DNA of 5,349 nt from an uncultured Clostridia bacterium. Lineage in GTDB: Bacteria; Bacillota; Clostridia; Lachnospirales; CAG-274. Under the pieces are notes generated by a model, which was not told the origin of the DNA, searched no databases, and saw only the letters and a list, made by a program, of their open reading frames with translations. The DNA is taken from positions 1-5,349 of the forward strand of contig CANQBT010000125.1 of assembly GCA_947589405.1 (NCBI GenBank). Reading direction: 5' to 3'. This document shows, in pieces, positions 1 to 5,349 of this stretch. A program made the translations under genes and the position numbers. How positions within the stretch are numbered: the stretch's first letter is position 1; each line of letters begins with the position of its first letter.

Positions 1-1180
1 AAGCAACAGGCTTAGCTGCTTTAAGAGCTTCAACGTCAAACTGTGGGTGAAGAAGAGCATCTAACTGCTTAGGATCTATCATACATACGGCTTCCTTAGG
101 AGTGATCATTCCCTCGTCAACAAGATCGCATGCGATCTTAAGAGCAGCGGCAGCCGTTCTCTTACCATTTCTTGTCTGGAGCATATAGAGCTTCTTATCC
201 TCGATAGTAAACTCCATATCCTGCATATCTCTGTAGTGATTTTCAAGCTTCTCACATATCTTCACAAACTGATCATATACCTCAGGCATAACGTCCTTAA
301 GCTGATCTATTGTCTGAGGAGTTCTTACGCCTGCAACAACGTCCTCGCCCTGAGCGTTCATAAGGAATTCGCCGAAAAGCTTCTTTTCGCCTGTAGCAGG
401 ATCTCTTGTAAAGGCAACGCCTGTACCTGATGTATCGCCTGTATTACCAAATACCATAGACTGTACGTTTACGGCAGTACCCCATGAACCGGGAATGTCG
501 TTCATTCTTCTGTAGTATATAGCTCTTGGATTATCCCATGAACGGAATACGGCCTTTATAGCGCCCATTAACTGCTCCTTAGGATCAGATGGGAAATCTA
601 CACCGATCTTAGCCTTATACTCTGCCTTGAACTGTTCTGCAAGATTTTTAAGGTCCTCAGCCGTAAGCTCTGTATCCAGCTTAACGCCCTTTTCTTCCTT
701 CATCTTGTCGATAAGCTCTTCAAAGTACTTCTTGCCTACCTCCATAACTACATCTGAATACATCTGAATAAATCTTCTGTAGGAGTCATATGCAAATCTT
801 GGATTGCCTGTCTTTTTAGCAAACGCCTCAACGACCTGGTCATTAAGACCAAGATTAAGTATAGTATCCATCATACCGGGCATAGATGCTCTTGCGCCTG
901 AACGAACGGATACAAGAAGCGGGTTCTCAAGGTCGCCGAACTTCTTACCTGTAATGGATTCCATCTTAGTAATATATTCCATTATCTGAGCCTGAATTTC
1001 CTCATTGATGGTCTCACCGTCTGCATAGTACTGTGTACAAGCTTCGGTTGTGATAGTGAATCCCTGCGGTACGGGCATACCGAGATTAGTCATCTCAGCA
1101 AGGTTAGCGCCTTTTCCGCCAAGAAGCTCTCTCATAGTGCCATTGCCCTCTGAGAACAAATAAACAAATTTCTTATCCAT
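1..1180 (-). CDS. ppdK: Pyruvate, phosphate dikinase, N-terminal part (runs off the window)
   Basis: This enzyme reversibly converts pyruvate, ATP and phosphate to phosphoenolpyruvate, AMP and pyrophosphate in the cytoplasm. In anaerobes it works in pyrophosphate-linked glycolysis or in PEP regeneration. I translated the minus strand by hand: the frame is open for 393 codons and leaves the window without a stop, so about 45% of a usual ~870-residue protein is visible. It covers the ATP-grasp nucleotide-binding domain. Visible family landmarks are GGKGANLAEM (residues 21-30, Lys23), SVRSGARASMPGMMDT (91-106, Arg93), DME (Asp321, Glu323) and LQTR (Gln335), which correspond to the known ATP-binding residues of PPDK. 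The visible part ends in a linker (LLHPQFDVEALKAAKP), just before the swivelling phosphohistidine domain, so the catalytic His and the PEP/pyruvate barrel are not seen. The ATG at 1180-1178 has a GGAGG site 8 nt upstream and its own promoter. The identification is secure; only the end is missing. Confidence 0.97.
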   Translation of the reverse strand, partial: MDKKFVYLFSEGNGTMRELLGGKGANLAEMTNLGMPVPQGFTITTEACTQYYADGETINEEIQAQIMEYITKMESITGKKFGDLENPLLVSVRSGARASMPGMMDTILNLGLNDQVVEAFAKKTGNPRFAYDSYRRFIQMYSDVVMEVGKKYFEELIDKMKEEKGVKLDTELTAEDLKNLAEQFKAEYKAKIGVDFPSDPKEQLMGAIKAVFRSWDNPRAIYYRRMNDIPGSWGTAVNVQSMVFGNTGDTSGTGVAFTRDPATGEKKLFGEFLMNAQGEDVVAGVRTPQTIDQLKDVMPEVYDQFVKICEKLENHYRDMQDMEFTIEDKKLYMLQTRNGKRTAAAALKIACDLVDEGMITPKEAVCMIDPKQLDALLHPQFDVEALKAAKPVA

Positions 1181-1188
1181 TTTTGTTT

Positions 1189-1193
1189 CCTCC
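1189..1193 (-). promoter_or_regulatory. Ribosome binding site of ppdK
   Basis: GGAGG on the minus strand lies 8 nt from the ATG at 1180-1178. This fixes the ppdK start, which also begins at the usual family position about 20 residues before the GGKGAN motif. Confidence 0.85.
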
Positions 1194-1216
1194 ATAAATA
1201 TTTTTGTGCAATATTA

Positions 1217-1267
1217 CCAAAGTGTAAAAATCGATAGTGATATTATAGCATACTTTGGAATACTTGG
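1217..1267. repeat. CCAA(A)GT repeats around the ppdK promoter (possible operator)
   Basis: CCAAAGT occurs on the plus strand at 1217-1223 and, inverted, on the minus strand at 1258-1252, with the -10 box between the arms. A near copy, CCAAGTAT, sits 9-10 nt further upstream at 1267-1260 on the minus strand. It overlaps the -35 box and forms an approximate direct repeat with the copy at 1258-1250. The positions would suit a repressor or activator site. The arms are only 7 bp, so chance in AT-rich DNA is a real alternative. Confidence 0.35.
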
Positions 1268-1270
1268 CAA
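1242..1270 (-). promoter_or_regulatory. Sigma-A-type promoter of ppdK
   Basis: On the minus strand, TTGCCA (1270-1265) is followed by a 17-nt spacer and a perfect TATAAT (1247-1242). A TG one base before the -10 box gives an extended -10 element. This is close to the vegetative consensus and lies directly upstream of ppdK, giving an expected leader of about 55 nt. It indicates that ppdK can be transcribed separately from the upstream glyS operon. Confidence 0.8.
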
Positions 1271-1297
1271 CATTTTTTTAAAGTTTGTTACTTTTAG

Positions 1298-2680
1298 TTA
1301 AAAATTCATCTTTTCAAGCAGATAATTTCTTAAATCTGCTATTTTTATCCTCTGCTGTTCCATTGTGTCCCTATCTCTTACCGTTACGCTTTCATCCTCA
1401 AGGGAATCAAAGTCATAGGTAATACAGAAAGGAGTGCCTATTTCGTCCTGCCTTCTGTATCTCTTGCCTATTGACTGAGCATCGTCAAAGTCACAGAGGA
1501 AATCCTTAGAAAGCATTGTATATACCTCTGTTGCCTTTTCTGAAAGCTTCTTGGAAAGAGGAAGCACGGCAGCCTTATAAGGCGCTAAGGCAGGGTGGAA
1601 ATGCATTACCGTTCTCACATCTCCGCCTTCAAGCTCCTCCTCGTCATAAGCCTCGCAAAGGAAAGCAAGAGTAACTCTGTCGGCTCCAAGAGAAGGCTCT
1701 ATGCAATACGGCACATACTTTTCGTTTGTAGAAGGATCAAAGTAATCCATAGCTTCGCCTGAATGCTCGGCATGAGCCTTAAGGTCAAAGTCGGTTCTGG
1801 AGGCTATGCCCCACAGCTCGCCCTTGCCGAAGGGGAACATATACTCTATATCTGTAGTAGCGTTGCTGTAGTGAGCAAGCTCTGCCTGCTCATGGTCACG
1901 CAGCACTATATTCTTCTCTGATATATTAAGAGATAAAAGCCAGTTTGTGCAGAATTCCTTCCAGTATGTGAACCAATCCAGCTCTGTACCCGGCTTGCAG
2001 AAAAATTCAAGCTCCATCTGCTCAAATTCTCTTGTTCTGAATATAAAGTTGCCCGGTGTTATTTCGTTTCTGAAGGACTTGCCTATCTGACCTATGCCAA
2101 AGGGTATCTTCTTCCTTGTGGTCCTCTGTACGTTTTTGAAATTTACAAATATGCCCTGAGCGGTCTCGGGACGCATATATACAACATTCTTAGCGTCTTC
2201 GGTAACTCCCGCATGGGTCTTGAACATAAGATTGAATTGTCTTATATCCGTAAAATTATGAGCTCCGCAGGTGGGACAAGGAATATTGTTGTCGGTAATA
2301 TATTTCATCATTTCTTCATTTGTCCAACCGTCTGCATTGCCTTCAATGCCGTTTTCCTTGTTGTAGTCCTCGATTATATTATCGGCTCTGAAACGCTCAT
2401 GGCATTCCTTACAGTCCATAAGAGGATCGTTAAATCCGCCTACGTGACCTGAAGCTACCCATACCTCAGGATTCATAAGTATGGCACAGTCTACGCCTAC
2501 ATTGTAGGGGCTTTCCTGTATAAACTTTTTCCACCAAGCTTTTTTTACATTATTCTTCAGCTCAACGCCTAAAGGACCGTAATCCCATGAATTTGCAAGA
2601 CCGCCGTATATTTCGGAGCCGGGATATACAAAACCTCTTGCTTTGGCAAGAGCTACAATTTTTTCCATTGATTTTTCCAT
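1298..2680 (-). CDS. glyS: Glycyl-tRNA synthetase, homodimeric class II type
   Basis: This cytoplasmic enzyme charges tRNA-Gly with glycine. The 460-residue length fits the single-chain (alpha2) form of Gram-positives, archaea and eukaryotes rather than the two-subunit GlyQ/GlyS form. The family start ARGFVYPGSEIYGG (14-27) and YGPLG (34-38) are present. An insertion carries two Cys pairs (C90/C93 and C135/C138) that probably bind zinc. MRPETAQGIF (169-178) is followed by class II motif 2 (FRNE to EFEQMELEFF, about 203-227) and motif 3 (GADRVTLAFL, 332-341, with the conserved Arg335). A C-terminal anticodon-binding domain follows from about 362 (HPALAPYKAAVLPL) to the end. The start at 2680 is chosen because AAGGAGG lies 8 nt upstream; a second in-frame ATG at codon 5 (MEKSMEKI) is less well placed. 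The gene starts 39 nt after pspC and probably belongs to the same operon. There is no room for a glycine T-box leader directly in front. Confidence 0.98.
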   Translation of the reverse strand: MEKSMEKIVALAKARGFVYPGSEIYGGLANSWDYGPLGVELKNNVKKAWWKKFIQESPYNVGVDCAILMNPEVWVASGHVGGFNDPLMDCKECHERFRADNIIEDYNKENGIEGNADGWTNEEMMKYITDNNIPCPTCGAHNFTDIRQFNLMFKTHAGVTEDAKNVVYMRPETAQGIFVNFKNVQRTTRKKIPFGIGQIGKSFRNEITPGNFIFRTREFEQMELEFFCKPGTELDWFTYWKEFCTNWLLSLNISEKNIVLRDHEQAELAHYSNATTDIEYMFPFGKGELWGIASRTDFDLKAHAEHSGEAMDYFDPSTNEKYVPYCIEPSLGADRVTLAFLCEAYDEEELEGGDVRTVMHFHPALAPYKAAVLPLSKKLSEKATEVYTMLSKDFLCDFDDAQSIGKRYRRQDEIGTPFCITYDFDSLEDESVTVRDRDTMEQQRIKIADLRNYLLEKMNF

Positions 2681-2688
2681 TTAAGTTT

Positions 2689-2695
2689 CCTCCTT
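2689..2695 (-). promoter_or_regulatory. Ribosome binding site of glyS
   Basis: AAGGAGG on the minus strand is 8 nt from the ATG at 2680-2678 and 20 nt from the second in-frame ATG at 2668-2666. It therefore selects the first of two near-identical start contexts. Confidence 0.85.
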
Positions 2696-2719
2696 GATAG
2701 GTTAGTATATTTCAGTTTT

Positions 2720-2911
2720 TTATTGTACATTATCATATGGCATAAGACACCAGCATACAAAATAAAGCAAAACTCCCATTCCGAAAGATACAATAAGCAA
2801 TGCAACGGCAATGAGCCTGAATATGGTCGGATCCTTGTCGAAATATTTTCCGAATCCTCCGCATACGCCTGCAATTATTCTGTCGGAATAACTTCTGCAA
2901 AGTTTTTTCAT
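2720..2911 (-). CDS. Small PspC-domain membrane protein
   Basis: This 63-residue protein is essentially a single PspC domain. It opens with MKKLCRSYSDRIIAGVCGGF, followed by GKYFDKDPTIFRL, the characteristic PspC signature (R..DR.IAGVCGG...YF..DPT..R). One hydrophobic membrane segment spans roughly residues 33-57, with a short polar tail (MPYDNVQ). In proteobacteria PspC is part of the phage-shock envelope-stress response. Single-domain forms are common in Firmicutes and their roles are mostly not established, so stress function here is only an inference. An in-frame ATG at 2917-2915 would add Met-Phe. I prefer 2911 because the AGGAG is 10 nt away, against 4 nt for the upstream ATG, and because MKKL is a typical start in this family. 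The gene begins 21 nt after radC and ends 39 nt before glyS, so it is probably co-transcribed. Confidence 0.88.
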   Translation of the reverse strand: MKKLCRSYSDRIIAGVCGGFGKYFDKDPTIFRLIAVALLIVSFGMGVLLYFVCWCLMPYDNVQ

Positions 2912-2920
2912 AAACATTAC

Positions 2921-2927
2921 TCTCCTT
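2921..2927 (-). promoter_or_regulatory. Ribosome binding site of the PspC gene (decides between two ATGs)
   Basis: AAGGAGA on the minus strand lies in the 21-nt gap after radC. Measured from GGAG it is 4 nt from the ATG at 2917 and 10 nt from the ATG at 2911. The second is nearer the usual range, though the first cannot be excluded. Confidence 0.65.
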
Positions 2928-2932
2928 ATTTT

Positions 2933-3643
2933 TTACATACCGCCATTCAGATGGAAAAATCTTCCATGCTGCGCATAGCTGTAATTTACTTTTCCACAAA
3001 TAATAACGTGATCCAGCATTCTTATTCCCAAAGCTTCAAGCTTTGCCTTAAGATTTTTGGTCACACCATCGTCTGCTTCCGAAGGACTGCTGCTTCCGCT
3101 TGGGTGGTTATGAGCCAGTATAACAAACTTGGCCTTGCGCAGTACAGCTCTTTCAAGTATCCCTTCGATCGACAAGGTGACCTCGTCCGATACCCCGTCG
3201 TACATTCTGTCGGCAGCTATCAGCTTCTTGCCTGCATCAAGAGTTATCAGATACATGGACTCATAGTTTTGCCCAAGAAGAAGCGACTCCAAAAGCTTGT
3301 TAAGCTTTGTGACCGTATTTATAAGAGTGCCTTTTCCATAATAGCTTGACAGGTATTTCCTCGCCACATAGGGCATCATACTGAGATATACCGCAACATT
3401 TTCGGTAAGACCGCCGTTAAGCATAAGCTCCTCAGGCTTTGAATTGAAAATATTGTGTAAAGAATGATACTGCTCCAGAAGCTTTTTGGCAATAGATTTT
3501 GTATCCTTCATAGGATAGGCATAAAACAGCAGAAGCTCTAGGACTTCATAATCCTGAAAGCTGTCAAGGTTTCCGTCTTTTATAAATCTTTTTCTGACCC
3601 TTTCCCTGTGTCCCCTTCTTAAATCTTTAGATCCGTCTTTCAT
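2933..3643 (-). CDS. radC: RadC family JAMM-domain protein
   Basis: This is a 236-residue RadC (YeeS/MPN family) protein of usual length. The N-terminal part has GHRERVRKRF (11-20) and a helical, helix-hairpin-helix-like region (about 29-100, with DYEVLELLLFYA). The C-terminal domain (about 105-236) carries a complete JAMM metal-binding motif, H178-N-H180-PSGSSSP-S188-EA-D191, and the usual DHVIICG strand after it. The motif predicts a zinc-dependent hydrolase fold. The old link to DNA repair is weakly supported for the family, so the substrate remains unknown. The ATG at 3643-3641 directly follows the TAA of the DUF402 gene with no base between, and CGAGG 8 nt upstream lies inside that gene, so translational coupling is likely. 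The gene is followed 21 nt later by the PspC gene. Confidence 0.95.
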   Translation of the reverse strand: MKDGSKDLRRGHRERVRKRFIKDGNLDSFQDYEVLELLLFYAYPMKDTKSIAKKLLEQYHSLHNIFNSKPEELMLNGGLTENVAVYLSMMPYVARKYLSSYYGKGTLINTVTKLNKLLESLLLGQNYESMYLITLDAGKKLIAADRMYDGVSDEVTLSIEGILERAVLRKAKFVILAHNHPSGSSSPSEADDGVTKNLKAKLEALGIRMLDHVIICGKVNYSYAQHGRFFHLNGGM

Positions 3644-4114
3644 TTACAAAACCTCGTTTATGTATCTTATGTATTCGCCAAATCTGCCGTTATATATTAT
3701 TTTCAAAAGTCTGTCGGTTTGCTCCACAGCCTTTGCAGTCATTTCTTTATCAAGTATATCGTTTCTTATGGCCTGTCCTATTTCATCTAAGTCAATGACC
3801 TTTACCGTTTTGTCGTCATATACCTTTATATCAATAAGAAGATCGTTAAAAATATATTCATTATCTTTTATTACAGTATCTATAATATCGCAGTACCAGT
3901 AAAGAGGAACTCCGTTGCTGTCGAAAAATCTGCTTATCTTAAATCCCTCGTCTATGAAATAGCAGGATATGCCATGTGTAAAATCTGCTCTCGGCTTTAT
4001 TGTTTTCCATCTTGTCAGTATCCTGCCCTTTTCAATGCTTATTATTTCATCATCTTTCAGAAAGACAAGTTCATCGGGTATGAACCTTCTTCTGTAAAGC
4101 TTTATATTTCCCAT
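3644..4114 (-). CDS. DUF402 domain protein (possible nucleoside di/triphosphatase-like)
   Basis: This 156-residue cytoplasmic protein has no signal peptide or membrane segment. It starts with IKLYRRRFIPDE (4-15), continues through WKTIKPRADFTHGIS (36-50), and carries the DUF402 core: LYWYCDII (71-78), DLLIDIKVYDD (91-101) and KVIDLDEI (105-112). A charged helical tail ends in RLLKIIYNGRF (135-145). DUF402 includes Bacillus YgaC and Staphylococcus Ntdp, which hydrolyse nucleoside tri- and diphosphates, and the fosfomycin-pathway protein FomD. The acidic D/D pattern here resembles those, but I cannot assign a substrate by eye. The ATG at 4114-4112 has AGGGG 9 nt upstream and is 15 nt after the codY-like stop. 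The TAA abuts the radC start. Its place next to a CodY-type regulator, whose classical effector is GTP, is suggestive but proves nothing. Confidence 0.85.
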   Translation of the reverse strand: MGNIKLYRRRFIPDELVFLKDDEIISIEKGRILTRWKTIKPRADFTHGISCYFIDEGFKISRFFDSNGVPLYWYCDIIDTVIKDNEYIFNDLLIDIKVYDDKTVKVIDLDEIGQAIRNDILDKEMTAKAVEQTDRLLKIIYNGRFGEYIRYINEVL

Positions 4115-4129
4115 AATACCCTACCCCTT

Positions 4130-4696
4130 TTATACGGTTTGAAGTTTATCTATAAGTTCGCTGTTCAGTACCTTTATACAGGTGCCGCCTGCACCTCCTG
4201 AGCGAAGCTCTATAAGTCCGGCACACTCCAGCTTGTGAAGTCCGTTCACTATTACGGAACGTGTTATCCCTGTCTGCGCCGAAATATTGCTTACATTTAT
4301 CATCTGCTCCTTATATCCCGACAATAGAGCGGCTTTTATGCCCGTATACTCCCCTTCAGTCAGACTTTTAAGAGCAGTTTCTATAAGCTCGTTCCAGCGC
4401 TTTGCATACCGCTCCAGTTTTTCGGCTTCCATTTTATAATAAATGATCACGGCGGCAGCTCTTATGTATCTGTAATTTTCGTTTACGGCTTTATCGCTCA
4501 TATACATAGAACCCATTCTGCCTAAGGATATGCAGTTTTCATACCTTGAACTTCCGTACAAAAACTCGCCTTTCCAGTCTGTAAGGGAAATATGTGAGCG
4601 CAGCTCTCTTTCCATTTCAGAAAGAAAGCTGCCGTAAAAATCCTTGCTGTTAAGAGCAAGTGATATAAGTCTGTCAACTCTGTCGCTGTAATCCAT
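4130..4696 (-). CDS. Short CodY-like transcriptional regulator
   Basis: CodY is the Firmicutes global nutritional regulator that binds DNA when branched-chain amino acids and GTP are plentiful. Here the C-terminal half is plainly CodY: linker helix (about 85-112), LTEGEY (112-117), winged helix-turn-helix with ISAQTGITRSVIVNGLHKL (138-156) and ECAGLIELRS (157-166), and wing GTCIKVLN (171-178). S147 in GITRS matches the Ser215 of Bacillus CodY reported to be phosphorylated. The N-terminal part looks like a reduced GAF domain: the first ~50 residues (to WKGEFLYGSS, 41-50) resemble the start of CodY (RRGKLLGYSI), but only about 30 residues separate this from the linker helix, so the protein is 188 residues instead of about 259. 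The start at 4696 is supported by AGGG 8 nt upstream and the topA stop just before it. The position directly after topA is known for codY in Clostridia. I leave the symbol empty because effector sensing may differ. Confidence 0.88.
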   Translation of the reverse strand: MDYSDRVDRLISLALNSKDFYGSFLSEMERELRSHISLTDWKGEFLYGSSRYENCISLGRMGSMYMSDKAVNENYRYIRAAAVIIYYKMEAEKLERYAKRWNELIETALKSLTEGEYTGIKAALLSGYKEQMINVSNISAQTGITRSVIVNGLHKLECAGLIELRSGGAGGTCIKVLNSELIDKLQTV

Positions 4697-4704
4697 AATG
4701 AATA

Positions 4705-4710
4705 CCCTTT
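4705..4710 (-). promoter_or_regulatory. Ribosome binding site of the CodY-like gene
   Basis: AAAGGG on the minus strand overlaps the last bases of the topA stop codon (4711-4709) and sits 8 nt before the ATG at 4696-4694. It is a modest site. Its overlap with the topA stop suggests translational coupling and argues against a longer N-terminus for the regulator. Confidence 0.6.
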
Positions 4711-5349
4711 ACTGCACTACATCTTTCTCTGTTTCCTTTGTATAATTGCACTTTGTATTGCTGCATACTATTTTGGGATTTTTGCCTCCCTTTTCCACAA
4801 GAGGCTCTCCGCATATGGGACATTTTTCTCCCGTAGGCTTATTCCAAAGGATAAGCGGACATTCAGGATTGTTTTCGCAGCCGTAATATCTTCTGCCCTT
4901 TTTCGTTTTCTTTACATAGACCTTTCCTCCGCATACAGGACAGCTGACTCCTGCGTCTTCAAAAAGAGGCTTTGTATTCCTGCATTCGGGAAATCCGGGA
5001 CAAGCAAGGAATTTTCCGTACTTACCGTACTTTATGACCATATTCCTTCCGCATTGATCACATATAACGTCTGTGACCTCGTCCTTTATTTCTACATTTT
5101 TTACCTTATCTTCTGCTTCCTTAAGGAGGACCGCAAAAACAGGATAGAAATTCCTAAGTATTTCCTTCCATTCCATTTTGCCCTCTTCCACCATATCAAG
5201 AGCCGTTTCCATATCGGCGGTAAACTCATTGTTTATAACATCGCCGAAATTGTTCTTTATAATATCGTTTACTATTTCTCCAAGCTCTGTGGCATAGAAT
5301 ACCTTCTGTTCTTTTGTAACATAATTTCTCTGTTGTATCGTAGTTATGG
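4709..5349 (-). CDS. topA: DNA topoisomerase I, C-terminal part (starts outside the window)
   Basis: This type IA topoisomerase relaxes negatively supercoiled DNA in the nucleoid. The reading frame is open from the window edge (first whole codon 5347-5345), giving 212 visible residues. The true start is outside, and the ATG at 5212 is internal. The visible part begins with the end of the catalytic core: TIQQRNYV (3-10), ATELGEIVNDIIKNNFGDVINNEFTA and the following METALDMVEEGKMEW, matching the conserved TopA stretch (I..R.Y, TELG..VND, EFTA.ME..LD.IAEG). Three four-cysteine topoisomerase zinc ribbons follow: C96/C99/C116/C122, C136/C139/C157/C163 and C176/C179/C195/C200 (visible numbering; about 5062-4982, 4942-4859 and 4822-4748). 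These bind DNA and often contact RNA polymerase in other bacteria. The active-site Tyr is not in view. The TAA at 4711-4709 is 12 nt before the CodY-like gene. Confidence 0.96.
   Translation of the reverse strand, partial: ITTIQQRNYVTKEQKVFYATELGEIVNDIIKNNFGDVINNEFTADMETALDMVEEGKMEWKEILRNFYPVFAVLLKEAEDKVKNVEIKDEVTDVICDQCGRNMVIKYGKYGKFLACPGFPECRNTKPLFEDAGVSCPVCGGKVYVKKTKKGRRYYGCENNPECPLILWNKPTGEKCPICGEPLVEKGGKNPKIVCSNTKCNYTKETEKDVVQ

Larger units (their letters stand above)
1181..1297 (-). other. Intergenic region glyS-ppdK with ppdK leader
   Basis: This 117-nt AT-rich gap is the only sizeable non-coding stretch in the window. Read on the minus strand, it holds in order: the end of glyS, the ppdK promoter (1270-1242), an inferred transcript start near 1235, a leader of about 55 nt and the ppdK ribosome binding site. 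A weak AT-only hairpin is possible in the leader (two AATATT arms at 1210-1215 and 1197-1202 with a 7-nt loop), just before the ribosome binding site. I find no GC-rich hairpin followed by a T run after glyS. The only candidate is a 5-bp AAAGT/ACTTT stem near 1291-1277, which is followed by A residues and so does not look like an intrinsic terminator. Read-through from glyS into ppdK is therefore possible. Confidence 0.6.
1298..5349 (-). other. Probable operon topA - codY-like - DUF402 - radC - pspC - glyS
   Basis: Six minus-strand genes follow each other with gaps of 12, 15, 0, 21 and 39 nt. I find no hairpin-plus-T-run terminator and no convincing promoter in any gap. The promoter must therefore lie upstream of the window unless weak internal promoters exist inside coding sequence. 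Co-transcription is inferred from spacing only. Confidence 0.65.

Noticed and set aside
236..989. Two short plus-strand open frames inside ppdK
   Set aside because: Both are antisense to conserved PPDK sequence (ATP-grasp domain) and have no independent coding signals.
1277..1291. AAAGT/ACTTT hairpin as a glyS terminator
   Set aside because: The stem has five weak base pairs and is followed on the minus strand by A residues instead of a T run.
1534..1548. CodY-box-like sequence in glyS (resembles AATTTTCWGAAAATT)
   Set aside because: It has about four mismatches, is inside coding sequence far from a start, and the variant regulator may not use the classical box.
2213..2452. Plus-strand open frame inside glyS
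   Set aside because: It is antisense to the conserved catalytic region of glyS and the translation shows no family resemblance.
2681..2719. T-box riboswitch for glyS
   Set aside because: The gap before glyS is only 39 nt, too short for a T-box leader, and I saw no T-box-like sequence in it.
2733..2764. Possible promoter for glyS at the end of pspC (TTGTAT, 17 nt, TATGAT on the minus strand)
   Set aside because: The -35 hexamer matches only three of six consensus bases and the site lies in coding sequence; AT-rich DNA gives such matches by chance.
2723..3349. A 208-codon open frame on the plus strand opposite pspC and radC
   Set aside because: It lies antisense to two genes with clear family motifs (PspC signature, JAMM motif), its translation has no recognisable domain, and I see no good ribosome binding site. 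It is a by-product of codon use on the other strand.

Overview
The window reads as a housekeeping stretch of a Gram-positive anaerobe of the Firmicutes, most likely a Clostridia/Lachnospiraceae-type bacterium. The evidence is a CodY-family regulator directly after topA, a homodimer-type glycyl-tRNA synthetase, pyruvate phosphate dikinase, strong AGGAGG-type ribosome binding sites and moderate-to-low GC with frequent ATA and AGA codons. This is inference from gene content; no 16S or other marker is present.

All seven genes lie on the minus strand, so transcription runs from high to low coordinates. In that order they are: the C-terminal part of DNA topoisomerase I (topA, 5349-4709, start outside the window), a short CodY-like regulator (4696-4130), a DUF402 protein (4114-3644), RadC (3643-2933), a single-domain PspC membrane protein (2911-2720), glycyl-tRNA synthetase (glyS, 2680-1298), and the N-terminal part of pyruvate phosphate dikinase (ppdK, 1180-1, end outside the window).

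The first six genes are packed with gaps of 0 to 39 nt, with no recognisable terminator between them and no convincing internal promoter. They look like one operon whose promoter is upstream of the window. It combines DNA topology (TopA), nutritional regulation (CodY-like), possible nucleotide hydrolysis (DUF402), a JAMM-domain protein (RadC), an envelope-associated peptide (PspC) and translation (GlyS). The only real intergenic region is the 117 nt between glyS and ppdK. It carries a very good sigma-A-type promoter (TTGCCA, 17 nt, TATAAT, with an extended TG) for ppdK, with short CCAA(A)GT repeats around it that could be an operator.

The most unusual item is the CodY homologue. It keeps a near-canonical CodY winged helix-turn-helix (GITRSVIVN, KLECAGLIE, GTCIKVLN) but is only 188 residues against about 259 for Bacillus subtilis CodY. 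By my hand alignment the missing residues come from the middle of the GAF domain, where the branched-chain amino acid pocket lies. It may be a CodY that no longer senses isoleucine in the classical way. I saw no mobile elements, CRISPR arrays, tRNAs or rRNAs.
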